Below, in pieces: positions 14,142 through 20,853 of a stretch of DNA of 21,243 bases (positions are counted from its first letter, which is position 1; each line of letters starts with the position of its first letter). Below the pieces are notes generated by a model that worked only from the letters and a program-made list of their open reading frames with translations, was not told where the DNA came from and searched no databases. Where the stretch lies: positions 1 through 21,243 of the forward strand of contig VSNQ01000085.1 of the NCBI GenBank assembly GCA_009774395.1, read 5' to 3'. A program made the translations under genes and the position numbers. The stretch is from Lachnospiraceae bacterium (GTDB lineage: Bacteria; Bacillota; Clostridia; Lachnospirales; Lachnospiraceae).

Positions 14142-14933
14142 ATGTATAAAAATTATATATTTGATTTATATGGCACACTGATAGATATTCACACAGATGA
14201 ATACAGCAAGAATTTTTTCAAGAAATATGCAAAGTGGCTTCGCAGGCAGGGCTATACGTTTGCGTGGAAAGACTTCTGTAGCAAATATACCAAAACAGAG
14301 CGAGCCTATAGAGAACAGGCAAAGATTGCTGGAAAATATAGCAAGCCCGAAATTCGTATTGAAAATGTATTTCATGATGTTTTGGCAGGAAAAGGATATT
14401 ATCCTTCTCAAGAAAAAATTGTGTACTTATGTGAAAATTTCCGAAAAATTTCACTGATAAATATGTGTCTGTTTCCGGATACACTAGCCTGCTTGGAAGG
14501 ACTGAAAAAAGCTGGAAAAAATATCTATCTATTGTCCAATGCGCAACGAAGCTTTACATGGCAGGAATTGGAAAAGACAGGGTTAGTGCAGTATTTTGAT
14601 GGAATATTGATTTCTTCCGACGAGGACTGTATGAAACCCGATCCCAATTTTTTTCAGATTTGTATTGAACGCTATCAATTGGACAAGCAGGAGTGCCTTA
14701 TGATTGGAAATGAACTGCAATCGGATATTGCAGGAGCTGCGGCGGCAGGAATAGATTCTTTCTATATTAACCGTTTTCCTGTTTTTCATAAACCTGCCAA
14801 TCCCTCCTACCGCTATATAGCGCCAAATGGTTCATTAATGGAGGTCTTAAAGCAGACAGAAGTGAATACAAGAGTGAACACAGAAGTGAACACAGAAGTG
14901 AACACAGGAGTGAATACAAAAGTGAAACAGTAA
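14142..14933 (+). CDS. HAD-family hydrolase with C-terminal VNT repeats
   Basis: A 263-residue haloacid dehalogenase-superfamily protein, subfamily I. Motif I is FDLYGTLID with nucleophile Asp8 and Tyr at position 10 where phosphatases usually have the second Asp; DxYGT is the pattern known from L-2-haloacid dehalogenases. Motif II is LLSNAQ, motif III the Lys of MKPDPNFF, and motif IV GNELQSDIAGA. A helical cap lies between motifs I and II. Small-molecule phosphatase or dehalogenase activity is possible; the substrate is unknown. ATG 14142 is chosen because GGAGG lies 5 nt upstream; the earlier ATG 14130 lacks a site. The C-terminus carries a Val-Asn-Thr tetrapeptide repeat outside the HAD fold. 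It is probably cotranscribed with the radical SAM gene and the next small gene. Confidence 0.85.
   Translation: MYKNYIFDLYGTLIDIHTDEYSKNFFKKYAKWLRRQGYTFAWKDFCSKYTKTERAYREQAKIAGKYSKPEIRIENVFHDVLAGKGYYPSQEKIVYLCENFRKISLINMCLFPDTLACLEGLKKAGKNIYLLSNAQRSFTWQELEKTGLVQYFDGILISSDEDCMKPDPNFFQICIERYQLDKQECLMIGNELQSDIAGAAAAGIDSFYINRFPVFHKPANPSYRYIAPNGSLMEVLKQTEVNTRVNTEVNTEVNTGVNTKVKQ
14861..14926 (+). repeat. 12-bp tandem repeat at 3' end of the HAD gene
   Basis: Five full units and one partial unit of AGTGAACACAGA with small changes. Each full unit encodes four residues (x-Val-Asn-Thr). Because the unit is a multiple of three, slippage would lengthen or shorten the tail without breaking the frame. It ends seven bases before the end of the CDS. 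Confidence 0.85.
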
Positions 14934-14972
14934 TGAACCATACTGATGATTCATGATATAAGGAGATTTGCA

Positions 14973-15239
14973 ATGTTAACCAGATCCGACTTCCTTTCTC
15001 TCAATTTTGTAAAAAAAGAAGACTTTACAGGCAGCCATCAGGGAATGCGCTTTTTACTCCGCTGTGAAACGGTTGAGGACGAAAAAAAACTAAAAGTTTT
15101 TTTATGGGGTGAACCCTATGGTTTTGATGCCACGCCAGAGGAGCAAAAAATATCCTCTTTATTTTCTTTTGATGAAGAAGGGCTACATCAAGCGATTGAT
15201 TGGATGAATGTTCATTATGAGGAAGTACGAAGTTATTAA
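14973..15239 (+). CDS. Small protein of unknown function
   Basis: An 88-residue soluble protein starting MLTRSDFLSLNFVKKEDFTG, with GMRFLLRCE, a Lys-rich stretch, VFLWGEPYGFDATPEEQK and a helical C-terminus (EEGLHQAIDWMNVHYEEV). ATG 14973 is supported by AAGGAG 7 nt upstream; the upstream extension to 14946 has no site. I do not recognise the family. It is 39 bp after the HAD gene and probably in the same transcript. Its last two codons and its stop lie inside a sequence matching the end of the AGGAACTGTC repeat element, so the C-terminus may have been altered by insertion. Confidence 0.7.
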   Translation: MLTRSDFLSLNFVKKEDFTGSHQGMRFLLRCETVEDEKKLKVFLWGEPYGFDATPEEQKISSLFSFDEEGLHQAIDWMNVHYEEVRSY

Positions 15240-15254
15240 TTGACAGTTCCTTAG
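15230..15254. repeat. Solitary end of the AGGAACTGTC element
   Basis: The 25 bases here match the right end of the 158-bp element (6087-6111) at about 22 positions, including GACAGTTCCT. No partner end is found nearby. It overlaps the final codons and the TAA of the upstream small gene. Confidence 0.6.
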
Positions 15255-15301
15255 TGTTTATTTAAAATGAAGTATTCCTTTTGGATATCCATGTGCACAA
15301 A

Positions 15302-15341
15302 AAAGACAACCTATATGACGGAATAGGTTGTCTTTCTTTTT
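15302..15341. terminator. Bidirectional terminator between small gene and rpsT
   Basis: AAAGACAACCTAT (15302-15314) pairs perfectly with ATAGGTTGTCTTT (15323-15335) over an 8-nt loop. CTTTTTAT follows on the + strand, and five or six A precede it, giving U residues on the minus strand. It can end both the radical SAM-HAD transcript and rpsT. Confidence 0.88.
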
Positions 15342-15371
15342 ATACACAAACTTCTAGCCATCGGCAAGCTC

Positions 15372-15635
15372 TTAAGCCATCTGGTTTACAGCTTTGGATA
15401 AACGAGAAACTTTTCTGGAAGCAAAATTCTTATGATAAACGCCTTTGGTTGCAGCCTTATCAATAACGCTGGTAGCGTTTAATAAAGCAGCAGAAGCAGC
15501 TTCCTTGTCCTTTGCATCAATCGCTGTGTAAACTTTCTTAATAGCAGTCTTAACACTAGAACGGATAGCCTTATTTCTGTCTGCTCTTGTTCTATTAACT
15601 ATAATTCTTTTCTTCGCAGATTTGATGTTTGCCAT
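15372..15635 (-). CDS. rpsT: 30S ribosomal protein S20
   Basis: An 87-residue, strongly basic, helical protein that binds 16S rRNA in the small subunit. The N-terminus MANIKSAKKRIIVNRTRADRNKAIRS is cut here to its signature ANIKSAKKRI; the C-terminal half KGVYHKNFASRKVSRLSKAVN is also diagnostic (KNxAxRKxSRL). The start is preceded by AGGAGGTG. It is transcribed alone and away from gpr, with its own promoter (15759-15787), a leader of about 115 nt with a 5'-terminal hairpin, and its own terminator. rpsT beside gpr and spoIIP is a familiar order in Clostridia. Confidence 0.98.
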   Translation of the reverse strand: MANIKSAKKRIIVNRTRADRNKAIRSSVKTAIKKVYTAIDAKDKEAASAALLNATSVIDKAATKGVYHKNFASRKVSRLSKAVNQMA

Positions 15636-15707
15636 ACTTTAACACCTCCTATTTTCTCGGATTTTACAGATTAATTCTTAAATATAAAATATCTATTGGA
15701 TATTGAG

Positions 15708-15750
15708 ATGTTTTCATTGAGGCCGGACACGGACGATCTAATGGAAACAT
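15708..15750 (-). promoter_or_regulatory. 5'-terminal hairpin of the rpsT leader
   Basis: In the minus-strand RNA, ATGTTTCCATT pairs with AATGAAAACAT (10 of 11 pairs) around a 21-nt loop that contains CCG/CGG. It starts within a few bases of the predicted transcription start, so it caps the mRNA 5' end. E. coli S20 is known to control its own translation; whether this hairpin has that role is a guess. Confidence 0.45.
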
Positions 15751-15758
15751 ACTTAAAT

Positions 15759-15787
15759 ATTGTAATTTATGGAACGCAATCTGTCAA
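15759..15787 (-). promoter_or_regulatory. rpsT promoter
   Basis: Reading the minus strand: TTGACA (15787-15782), exactly 17 bp, TACAAT (15764-15759). This is a near-consensus sigma-A promoter, with transcription expected near 15752. Confidence 0.85.
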
Positions 15788-15826
15788 TACATATTCTATA
15801 TATTTTTGGAAAAATTATAAGAAAAG

Positions 15827-15901
15827 TAAAAGTTACTGTTTAAAAGTTACTGTTTAAAAGTTACTGTTTTTTTTTCGGTGTTGGTACGAAGGAAACAGTA
15901 A
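15827..15901 (+). repeat. Three perfect 14-bp direct repeats upstream of gpr
   Basis: TAAAAGTTACTGTT occurs three times without mismatch at 15827-15840, 15841-15854 and 15855-15868, followed by a T run. AAACAGTAA (15893-15901) is the exact inverse of TTACTGTTT in each unit, so a 9-bp stem can form with any of the three. It lies 60-130 bp upstream of gpr and about 40 bp upstream of the rpsT promoter on the other strand. Apart from these, the gap 15636-15960 holds only the rpsT leader and promoter; I could not identify a sporulation sigma-factor promoter for gpr. Confidence 0.8.
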
Positions 15902-15960
15902 AATAGTAATAAGTAAAATAATGTAAGGAATAGTTATTAAATATTGGAAAGGGTGAAGGT

Positions 15961-16875
15961 ATGCAGCAGTTTCAAATTAGGACAGACTTGGCATTAGAGG
16001 CGACAGAGAGTGTCAAAAAGAAAGAAGCCGGACAGTTGCGGGGGGTATCCATAGAAGAGTATGACGTAATGGAAGATGTTCATATATCAAAAGTAGTGAT
16101 TATGAGTAAAAATGCCGCGAAAAGTATGGGAAAACCCACTGGTACCTATATTACGCTTGAAGCGCCAGATCTTCAGGAAAGCGATGAAGATTATCATAGG
16201 GAAATATCGGAGGAACTTGCAAAACAGCTTCGAAGCGTTCTTCCAGATATTGGTAATGAGAAGTCGATATTAGTGGTAGGGCTTGGCAACCGTGATGTGA
16301 CAGCGGACGCGTTAGGGCCAAGCACCGTTGACAATTTATTTATTACACGCCATATTATTCGAGAATACGGGAAACAGGCATATCATGCTTCTAAAATGCA
16401 CCAAATAAGTGCGCTTGTGCCAGGTGTAATGGCAAAAACAGGTATGGAAACCGCAGAAATTATAAAGGGTGTCATAAAGGTAACAGAACCTGACATAGTT
16501 ATAGTAATAGATGCGCTTGCCGCAAGAAGCGTAAAGCGATTAAATCGTACAGTACAGATAACAGATACTGGTATTCATCCTGGTTCGGGTGTTGGCAACC
16601 ATAGGAATGCACTTACCAAAGAAAGTCTTGGCATTCCCGTTATTGCTATTGGAATCCCTATGGTTGTTGATGCGGGAACGATTGTTTGCGATGCGCTTGA
16701 AAAACTTTCACAGGAATACGACGAAGGGAAAGCATCGCTGGATTATTTTAGGAATAATGCCGATACACAGCTTCATAATATGTATGTGACAGCAAAGAAT
16801 ATTGACGAAACAACAAAGAGATTAAGCTTTACTTTATCAGAAGCGATCAATATTGCGCTGGATATGGAAGCATAG
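15961..16875 (+). CDS. gpr: Germination protease GPR
   Basis: GPR is an atypical aspartic endopeptidase (family A25) made in the forespore as an inactive zymogen. After self-cleavage it degrades small acid-soluble spore proteins when the spore germinates. The 304-residue product starts MQQFQIRTDLALEA; RTDLALEA is the conserved N-terminal motif near the propeptide cleavage site. ILVVGLGNRDVTADALGP, LVPGVMAKTGMET, VIVIDALAARS and TGIHPGSGVGNHR are further diagnostic stretches. AAAGGGTGAAGG precedes the ATG. It is somewhat shorter than the Bacillus enzyme (about 370). spoIIP follows after about 57 bp, so the two may be cotranscribed. Its presence supports a spore-forming host. Confidence 0.96.
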   Translation: MQQFQIRTDLALEATESVKKKEAGQLRGVSIEEYDVMEDVHISKVVIMSKNAAKSMGKPTGTYITLEAPDLQESDEDYHREISEELAKQLRSVLPDIGNEKSILVVGLGNRDVTADALGPSTVDNLFITRHIIREYGKQAYHASKMHQISALVPGVMAKTGMETAEIIKGVIKVTEPDIVIVIDALAARSVKRLNRTVQITDTGIHPGSGVGNHRNALTKESLGIPVIAIGIPMVVDAGTIVCDALEKLSQEYDEGKASLDYFRNNADTQLHNMYVTAKNIDETTKRLSFTLSEAINIALDMEA

Positions 16876-16932
16876 CAAATTAAGAACTGTTACGGCTGCG
16901 TCGGCGGGACGGCAGTGCTAGGGGGAATCGGA

Positions 16933-18420
16933 TTGAATTTAAAATCGGGAATCAAGAAAAAACTGGCAGCAGTGGTTATTGTTATATTCTTTTTTCTACA
17001 GCTTGCTTTTTTGGTAGCAGAGGATATTCAAAATGACAATATATCCATTAAAGAGGGATTGATTCAAAAAATTTATATGCAGTGTATCAAGTTGTACAAT
17101 CCCTTTTTAATGTATGTGGACAGTGATTGGGAACAGCGCAATATTCAAGAAAAAGTATGGTACTGTCTACAAAAAAATATTCCCGTAGAACAGTATACAA
17201 GAGCAAATTACAGTGAGGAAACTGTGAGCGCTTATATGCAGGGAAATAATATACAGCAAGAATCTGGTGAAAAAGAAGAACCAGACAACTTCCCACAGTC
17301 TGATCAAACAGCTTTCCATGAAACAACAGCCGATGAAACAGTGATCGGTGAAACAGTGGTTCGTGAAACAAGCTCTGACACAGATAATGCAAATACAGAG
17401 TATCATGATGAAATCCCCCATAGCCAAAATTCTACTGATGCAGCAGAATTCGGCGAAAACGATATCAATGAAAATAATGCATATCAAACAGTAGAAGAAG
17501 TGACAGGCGAAGCAGGTACACAAACACTTACAGATGATGAACGTGCACTGCAGGAGGCAGTAATTGCAGAAAATCAAATAGCAGCCAATACTGGTGTAGG
17601 AATGATAAAAGCATTTGTTCCGCCGAATGCGCCAGTAGCTACATATTCCGAGCAGCAGCTTCAAGAAAGCGGCTTTATCAAAGAAACATTTTATTCGGAA
17701 GACCCCACTACACAGATTCAGGAAACGCAGGTACAATATCAGACGTTAATGGGCTTTGATGCTGTGCTAAAGCAGGATAACAGTGCGCCGCAAATACTGG
17801 TTTACCATACCCATTCACAGGAACGTTACCTTGCATCAGAAACTTTGGGAGCAGATAGTACGGCGCAAGGAACAACAGTTGTAGATGTCGGTGAATATCT
17901 ATGTAATCTTTTACGGGATCAATATGGCTACAATGTAATTCACCATTTAGGACAATACGATGTGGAAACAAGAGATGACGCCTACGCAAATGCCAAAGTC
18001 GGGCTTGAGCAAGTTCTTGCGGAAAATCCTACGATAGAAGTGATAATCGATCTTCACCGTGACGAAACCAATCCCAATACAAAACTTGTTACCACAGTGC
18101 AAGATATTCCAATGGCAAAATTTATGTTTTTTAATGGATTAAGCTATACAAGGCAGATTGGTACATTAAACAGCCTGCCAAATCCCTATGTGCAGGATAA
18201 TCTTTCTTTTGCGTTTCAGATGCAGTTAGCCGCAGAGGAATATTATCCGGGGCTGACCAGACGAATTTATTTAAAAGGCTACCGATACAATCTGCACTAC
18301 CGCCCCAAAAGTCTTTTAATTGAATTAGGATCTCAGACAAATACCGTTGATGAAGCACTAAATGCTTGTCAGCCACTGGCTCATATTATTTCTATGGTTT
18401 TAAATGGAGAAAATAAATAA
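16933..18420 (+). CDS. spoIIP: Stage II sporulation protein P (SpoIIP)
   Basis: SpoIIP is a membrane-anchored amidase/endopeptidase that works with SpoIID and SpoIIM to remove septal peptidoglycan during forespore engulfment. One N-terminal membrane helix (about 10-30, AAVVIVIFFFLQLAFLV) is followed by a long, acidic, Thr/Glu-rich linker (about 95-215, with repeated ETV/GET runs). The amidase domain has ILVYHTHSQERY, with His292 and His294, VIIDLHRDE and a late SLLIELGSQTNT carrying the catalytic-type Glu. I chose TTG 16933 because GGGGG lies 7 nt upstream and MNLKSGIKKKL makes a normal N-terminus (495 residues). GTG at 16915 is an alternative giving six more residues. The linker is unusually long compared with the ~400-residue Bacillus protein. 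Confidence 0.92.
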   Translation: MNLKSGIKKKLAAVVIVIFFFLQLAFLVAEDIQNDNISIKEGLIQKIYMQCIKLYNPFLMYVDSDWEQRNIQEKVWYCLQKNIPVEQYTRANYSEETVSAYMQGNNIQQESGEKEEPDNFPQSDQTAFHETTADETVIGETVVRETSSDTDNANTEYHDEIPHSQNSTDAAEFGENDINENNAYQTVEEVTGEAGTQTLTDDERALQEAVIAENQIAANTGVGMIKAFVPPNAPVATYSEQQLQESGFIKETFYSEDPTTQIQETQVQYQTLMGFDAVLKQDNSAPQILVYHTHSQERYLASETLGADSTAQGTTVVDVGEYLCNLLRDQYGYNVIHHLGQYDVETRDDAYANAKVGLEQVLAENPTIEVIIDLHRDETNPNTKLVTTVQDIPMAKFMFFNGLSYTRQIGTLNSLPNPYVQDNLSFAFQMQLAAEEYYPGLTRRIYLKGYRYNLHYRPKSLLIELGSQTNTVDEALNACQPLAHIISMVLNGENK

Positions 18421-18456
18421 TTGGTTGCAAATGGTCTATTAATTTTGTATGATACA

Positions 18457-18465
18457 TGGTATACT
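18457..18465 (+). promoter_or_regulatory. Extended -10 promoter for trxA
   Basis: TGG directly before TATACT (18460-18465) is an extended -10 element, the same as at the CarD gene. No good -35 lies 17 bp upstream. Transcription near 18472 gives a leader of about 60 nt with a small ATGCA/TGCAT hairpin. Confidence 0.5.
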
Positions 18466-18533
18466 ATCCATAGATGCATTTTTGCATTTTTTAAAAGCAG
18501 TAAAATAAATTATTACGAAAGGCAGGTAATAAA

Positions 18534-18845
18534 ATGGCAGCAATTCATTTAACAGAAGCAAACTTTGAGCAGGAGGTAATGCATTCGGAAATTCCAGTAT
18601 TAGTGGACTTTTGGGCTCCATGGTGTGGGCCATGCAAAATGCTCTCGCCAATTATTGATGAAATCGCAGGCGAAGTGACGGACGTCAAAATATGTAAGGT
18701 GAATACCGATGAAGTGGACAGCATTGCATTCAAATATAGGGTAATGTCGATTCCTACACTGATTTTATTTAAAAATGGAACACCGGTGGCAACTTCTGTT
18801 GGGGCAAAGCAAAAAGCAGAAGTGCTTCAATTTATCAGGTCGTAA
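18534..18845 (+). CDS. trxA: Thioredoxin
   Basis: A 103-residue classical thioredoxin that reduces protein disulfides in the cytosol. The active site WCGPC has Cys31 and Cys34 within VDFWAPWCGPCKML. The cis-Pro loop VMSIPTLILFKNG and C-terminal helix QKAEVLQFIRS complete the fold. AAAGGCAGG lies about 8 nt before the ATG. No thioredoxin reductase gene is adjacent. Only 1 bp separates its stop from the next start, so the exporter-like gene is almost certainly cotranscribed. Confidence 0.96.
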   Translation: MAAIHLTEANFEQEVMHSEIPVLVDFWAPWCGPCKMLSPIIDEIAGEVTDVKICKVNTDEVDSIAFKYRVMSIPTLILFKNGTPVATSVGAKQKAEVLQFIRS

Positions 18846-18846
18846 A

Positions 18847-19812
18847 ATGATATGGAAAAGTAATTTTACGAAAGCACTCAAAATTTCTTTTGCAGTTATC
18901 CTTGCTATTATAACAGCGAATCTTTTGGAACTGCAATACGCTGTTACCGCAGGAATTATTACGATATTAAGTATACAAAACACGAAAAGGGAAACACTCA
19001 AAACAGCAAGGAACAGAGGCCTTGCTTTTGTGTGTGCCCTTTTTTTATCTGCTATCTGTTATAAAATTTTAGGTTTTACAGTTCCGGCATTTATTACATA
19101 TTTGTTTTTATTTACAATGGTCTGTCTCACCGCGAAATGGAACGAAGCAATCGCGATGGACTCTGTTTTGATATCACATTTTTTGTCCGAAGAACAGTTT
19201 GACAGTATGCTGCTGTTTAACGAAGTGATGCTGTTTGTGATAGGTACTTCCTTTGGTATCTTAATCAATTTAATTTTACGTAAAAAAGAACAGGAGTTTG
19301 AACGGCTGGCGGCGGAAGTAGACGAGGAAATCAAAGGAATTATCCATAGAATGTCGGTTTATTTATGTGTAGAAGATAAAACGGAATATAAATCGGACTG
19401 TTTTTTTCGATTGGTTGAAAAAATAGACAAGGCAAAAGTATGTGCGTTGCAAAACTGGAATAATACATTATGGAAAACAACCGCTTACGAAATGGATTAC
19501 ATTAAAATGCGTGAAAATCAAAGCCGCGTATTGGCAAATATTTATCAAAGCATAATTATGATAAAAATTTTACCGAAACAGACTGCGCAGGTAGCCGATT
19601 TTCTGCAACATATTGAACAACAGTATCACAGAAATAATAATGTGACCAAACTGTTGGATAAACTAGAAGAAATGTTGGCATATATGAAAGAAGAACCGCT
19701 TCCGCAGGACAGAGCGGAATTTGAAGCAAGGGCGGTACTTTTTTATATGCTCAAGCAGTTAGAAGAATTTTTATATTTAAAAAACCAATTTATTTTAAAA
19801 TATAATGCATAA
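18847..19812 (+). CDS. Aromatic acid exporter-like membrane protein (ArAE/DUF939)
   Basis: A 321-residue protein. Residues 1 to about 145 hold four or five membrane helices (ISFAVILAIITANLL, YAVTAGIITILSIQ, RGLAFVCALFLSAI, FTVPAFITYLFLFTMV, FNEVMLFVIGTSFGILINLIL). The rest is a long cytosolic helical domain rich in Glu and Lys. This layout and the TKRETLKTARNRGLA stretch fit the ArAE_1 / DUF939 group related to aromatic acid exporters and FUSC proteins. Substrate and direction are unproven. Start ATG 18847 is chosen because it follows the trxA stop by 1 bp and begins just before the first helix. No strong ribosome site is visible, so translation is likely coupled to trxA. The open frame upstream of it runs inside trxA and is spurious. 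Confidence 0.82.
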   Translation: MIWKSNFTKALKISFAVILAIITANLLELQYAVTAGIITILSIQNTKRETLKTARNRGLAFVCALFLSAICYKILGFTVPAFITYLFLFTMVCLTAKWNEAIAMDSVLISHFLSEEQFDSMLLFNEVMLFVIGTSFGILINLILRKKEQEFERLAAEVDEEIKGIIHRMSVYLCVEDKTEYKSDCFFRLVEKIDKAKVCALQNWNNTLWKTTAYEMDYIKMRENQSRVLANIYQSIIMIKILPKQTAQVADFLQHIEQQYHRNNNVTKLLDKLEEMLAYMKEEPLPQDRAEFEARAVLFYMLKQLEEFLYLKNQFILKYNA

Positions 19813-19842
19813 TTATTACGCATACCTTCTTTTAGCTGTAAG

Positions 19843-19946
19843 TATACTAACGACCGTTAAGATTTTCCAATTTCTGCACAGCCCATATTGCATAAGCGGG
19901 CAATATGTGTTGTGCAGAAAGGAAAATCTAATCGTTCGTGAGTATA
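19843..19946. repeat. 104-bp inverted-repeat element, copy 3 of 3
   Basis: TATACTAACGACCGTTAAGA at the left and ATCGTTCGTGAGTATA at the right. It aligns end to end with the reverse complement of 12686-12789, with identical length. Inner arms TTTCTGCACAGC and TGTGCAGAAA and core ATTGCATAAGCGGGCAAT keep the palindrome. In the 303-bp gap 19813-20115 this element and the promoter below are all I see. Confidence 0.8.
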
Positions 19947-20021
19947 ACTGCAAAAAATAAGAAAAAATTATTTAGATGTTACGAAATATATTATGATCTT
20001 TGATTTTTATTCAATATTTTC

Positions 20022-20050
20022 TTACAAAATTTGGATTTTTGTGGTATACT
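20022..20050 (+). promoter_or_regulatory. Promoter of the CarD-like gene
   Basis: TATACT (20045-20050) with an extended -10 TGG. A weak -35 TTACAA (20022-20027) lies 17 bp upstream. Transcription near 20057 gives a leader of about 60 nt. Confidence 0.6.
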
Positions 20051-20115
20051 ATAAATAGTAGTTTTATTGGCAACGGTTATGAAACATTTATTTTTGCAGG
20101 AAAGGTATGGTGAAT

Positions 20116-20619
20116 ATGTTTGAAATTGGTGATTTTGTAATGAAGGCGAACAATGGTATCTGTAGAATCGATGATATAGGGCATCCGGATATTTCAACTG
20201 CAAACAAGGAAAGGCTGTATTTTTTCTTAACTCCGCTTAATGAAACGAATACAAAACTATATGTACCAACAGATAAGGCAGACAACAGTCTTAGGCGGGT
20301 GATAACAGAAGAGGAAGCATGGCGCTTTATCGAGGAGATACCCGATATTGATGAAGCTTGGATAACAGATGAAAAGCAGCGAGAACAACGTTATAAAGAA
20401 GCAATTCAAAGCTGTGATTTGGAAAAGTTAATGAGTATTATTAAAAATATGCATCATAGGAAGCAGAAACGGACAGCGGAAGGAAAAAAGAGCACTTCAG
20501 TAGATGAACGATTTTACAAAGTAGCGGAGAATAATCTGTTTACAGAACTCGCGTTTGCAATTGGAAGGAAAAAAGAGGACATGCAGGAGATAATTGCAGA
20601 GAAAATGGACTTAAAATAA
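20116..20619 (+). CDS. CarD-like transcriptional regulator
   Basis: A 167-residue protein of the CarD/CdnL/TRCF-interacting-domain family. The N-terminal domain starts MFEIGDFVMKANNGICRIDDIG, shown here by its conserved pattern GDxV...G.C.I.DI; it is a Tudor-like fold that contacts the RNA polymerase beta subunit. The C-terminal half is charged and helical, as expected for the DNA-contacting part (EKLMSIIKNMHHRKQKR, AENNLFTELAFAIG). CarD proteins of other bacteria modulate initiation at rRNA promoters. ATG 20116 is preferred because the homology begins there and AGGAAAGG ends 10 nt upstream; ATG 20107 is too close. It is followed by repeats and then by apparent rRNA promoters, which makes its location notable. 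Confidence 0.85.
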   Translation: MFEIGDFVMKANNGICRIDDIGHPDISTANKERLYFFLTPLNETNTKLYVPTDKADNSLRRVITEEEAWRFIEEIPDIDEAWITDEKQREQRYKEAIQSCDLEKLMSIIKNMHHRKQKRTAEGKKSTSVDERFYKVAENNLFTELAFAIGRKKEDMQEIIAEKMDLK

Positions 20620-20628
20620 TTATGAATT

Positions 20629-20785
20629 AGGAACTGTCACGAAATAACTTACTGATAGTCCGCAGGATTTTTCTCTGATAGTGCCAATAAAAAATCGAGC
20701 GCATAGTGGGTTGTGCAACTGATTTTTTACCGGTGCTAGCGGAGAAAAGACAAGAAATAGGGTAAGTTCATTAGGGACAGTTCCT
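20629..20785. repeat. 157-bp palindromic element, full copy B
   Basis: AGGAACTGTCACGAAATAAC at the left and GGACAGTTCCT at the right. The whole element aligns with copy A (5954-6111) in inverted orientation. Inner arms AATAAAAAATCGAG and CTGATTTTTTACCGG pair imperfectly. It starts 10 bp after the CarD-like stop codon, and no ORF is present. Confidence 0.8.
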
Positions 20786-20802
20786 TAGATAAAGACAAAT
20801 AT

Positions 20803-20845
20803 AAAAGGCTGCCTAAGGCAAATCGGTAATAGGGCAGTCTTTTAT
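20803..20845 (+). terminator. Terminator downstream of the CarD-like gene
   Basis: AAAAGGCTGCC (20803-20813) pairs with GGCAGTCTTTT (20833-20843), 11 pairs with one G-U, over a 19-nt loop that includes the repeat TAAGGC. Only four T follow the GC part, so strength is moderate. Confidence 0.6.
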
Positions 20846-20853
20846 TGTGCACA

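Noticed and set aside
17087..17736. Long minus-strand frames (101 and 189 residues) inside spoIIP
   Set aside because: They are antisense to the repetitive Thr/Glu-rich linker of SpoIIP. Their Cys/Phe-rich composition is a product of that codon bias.
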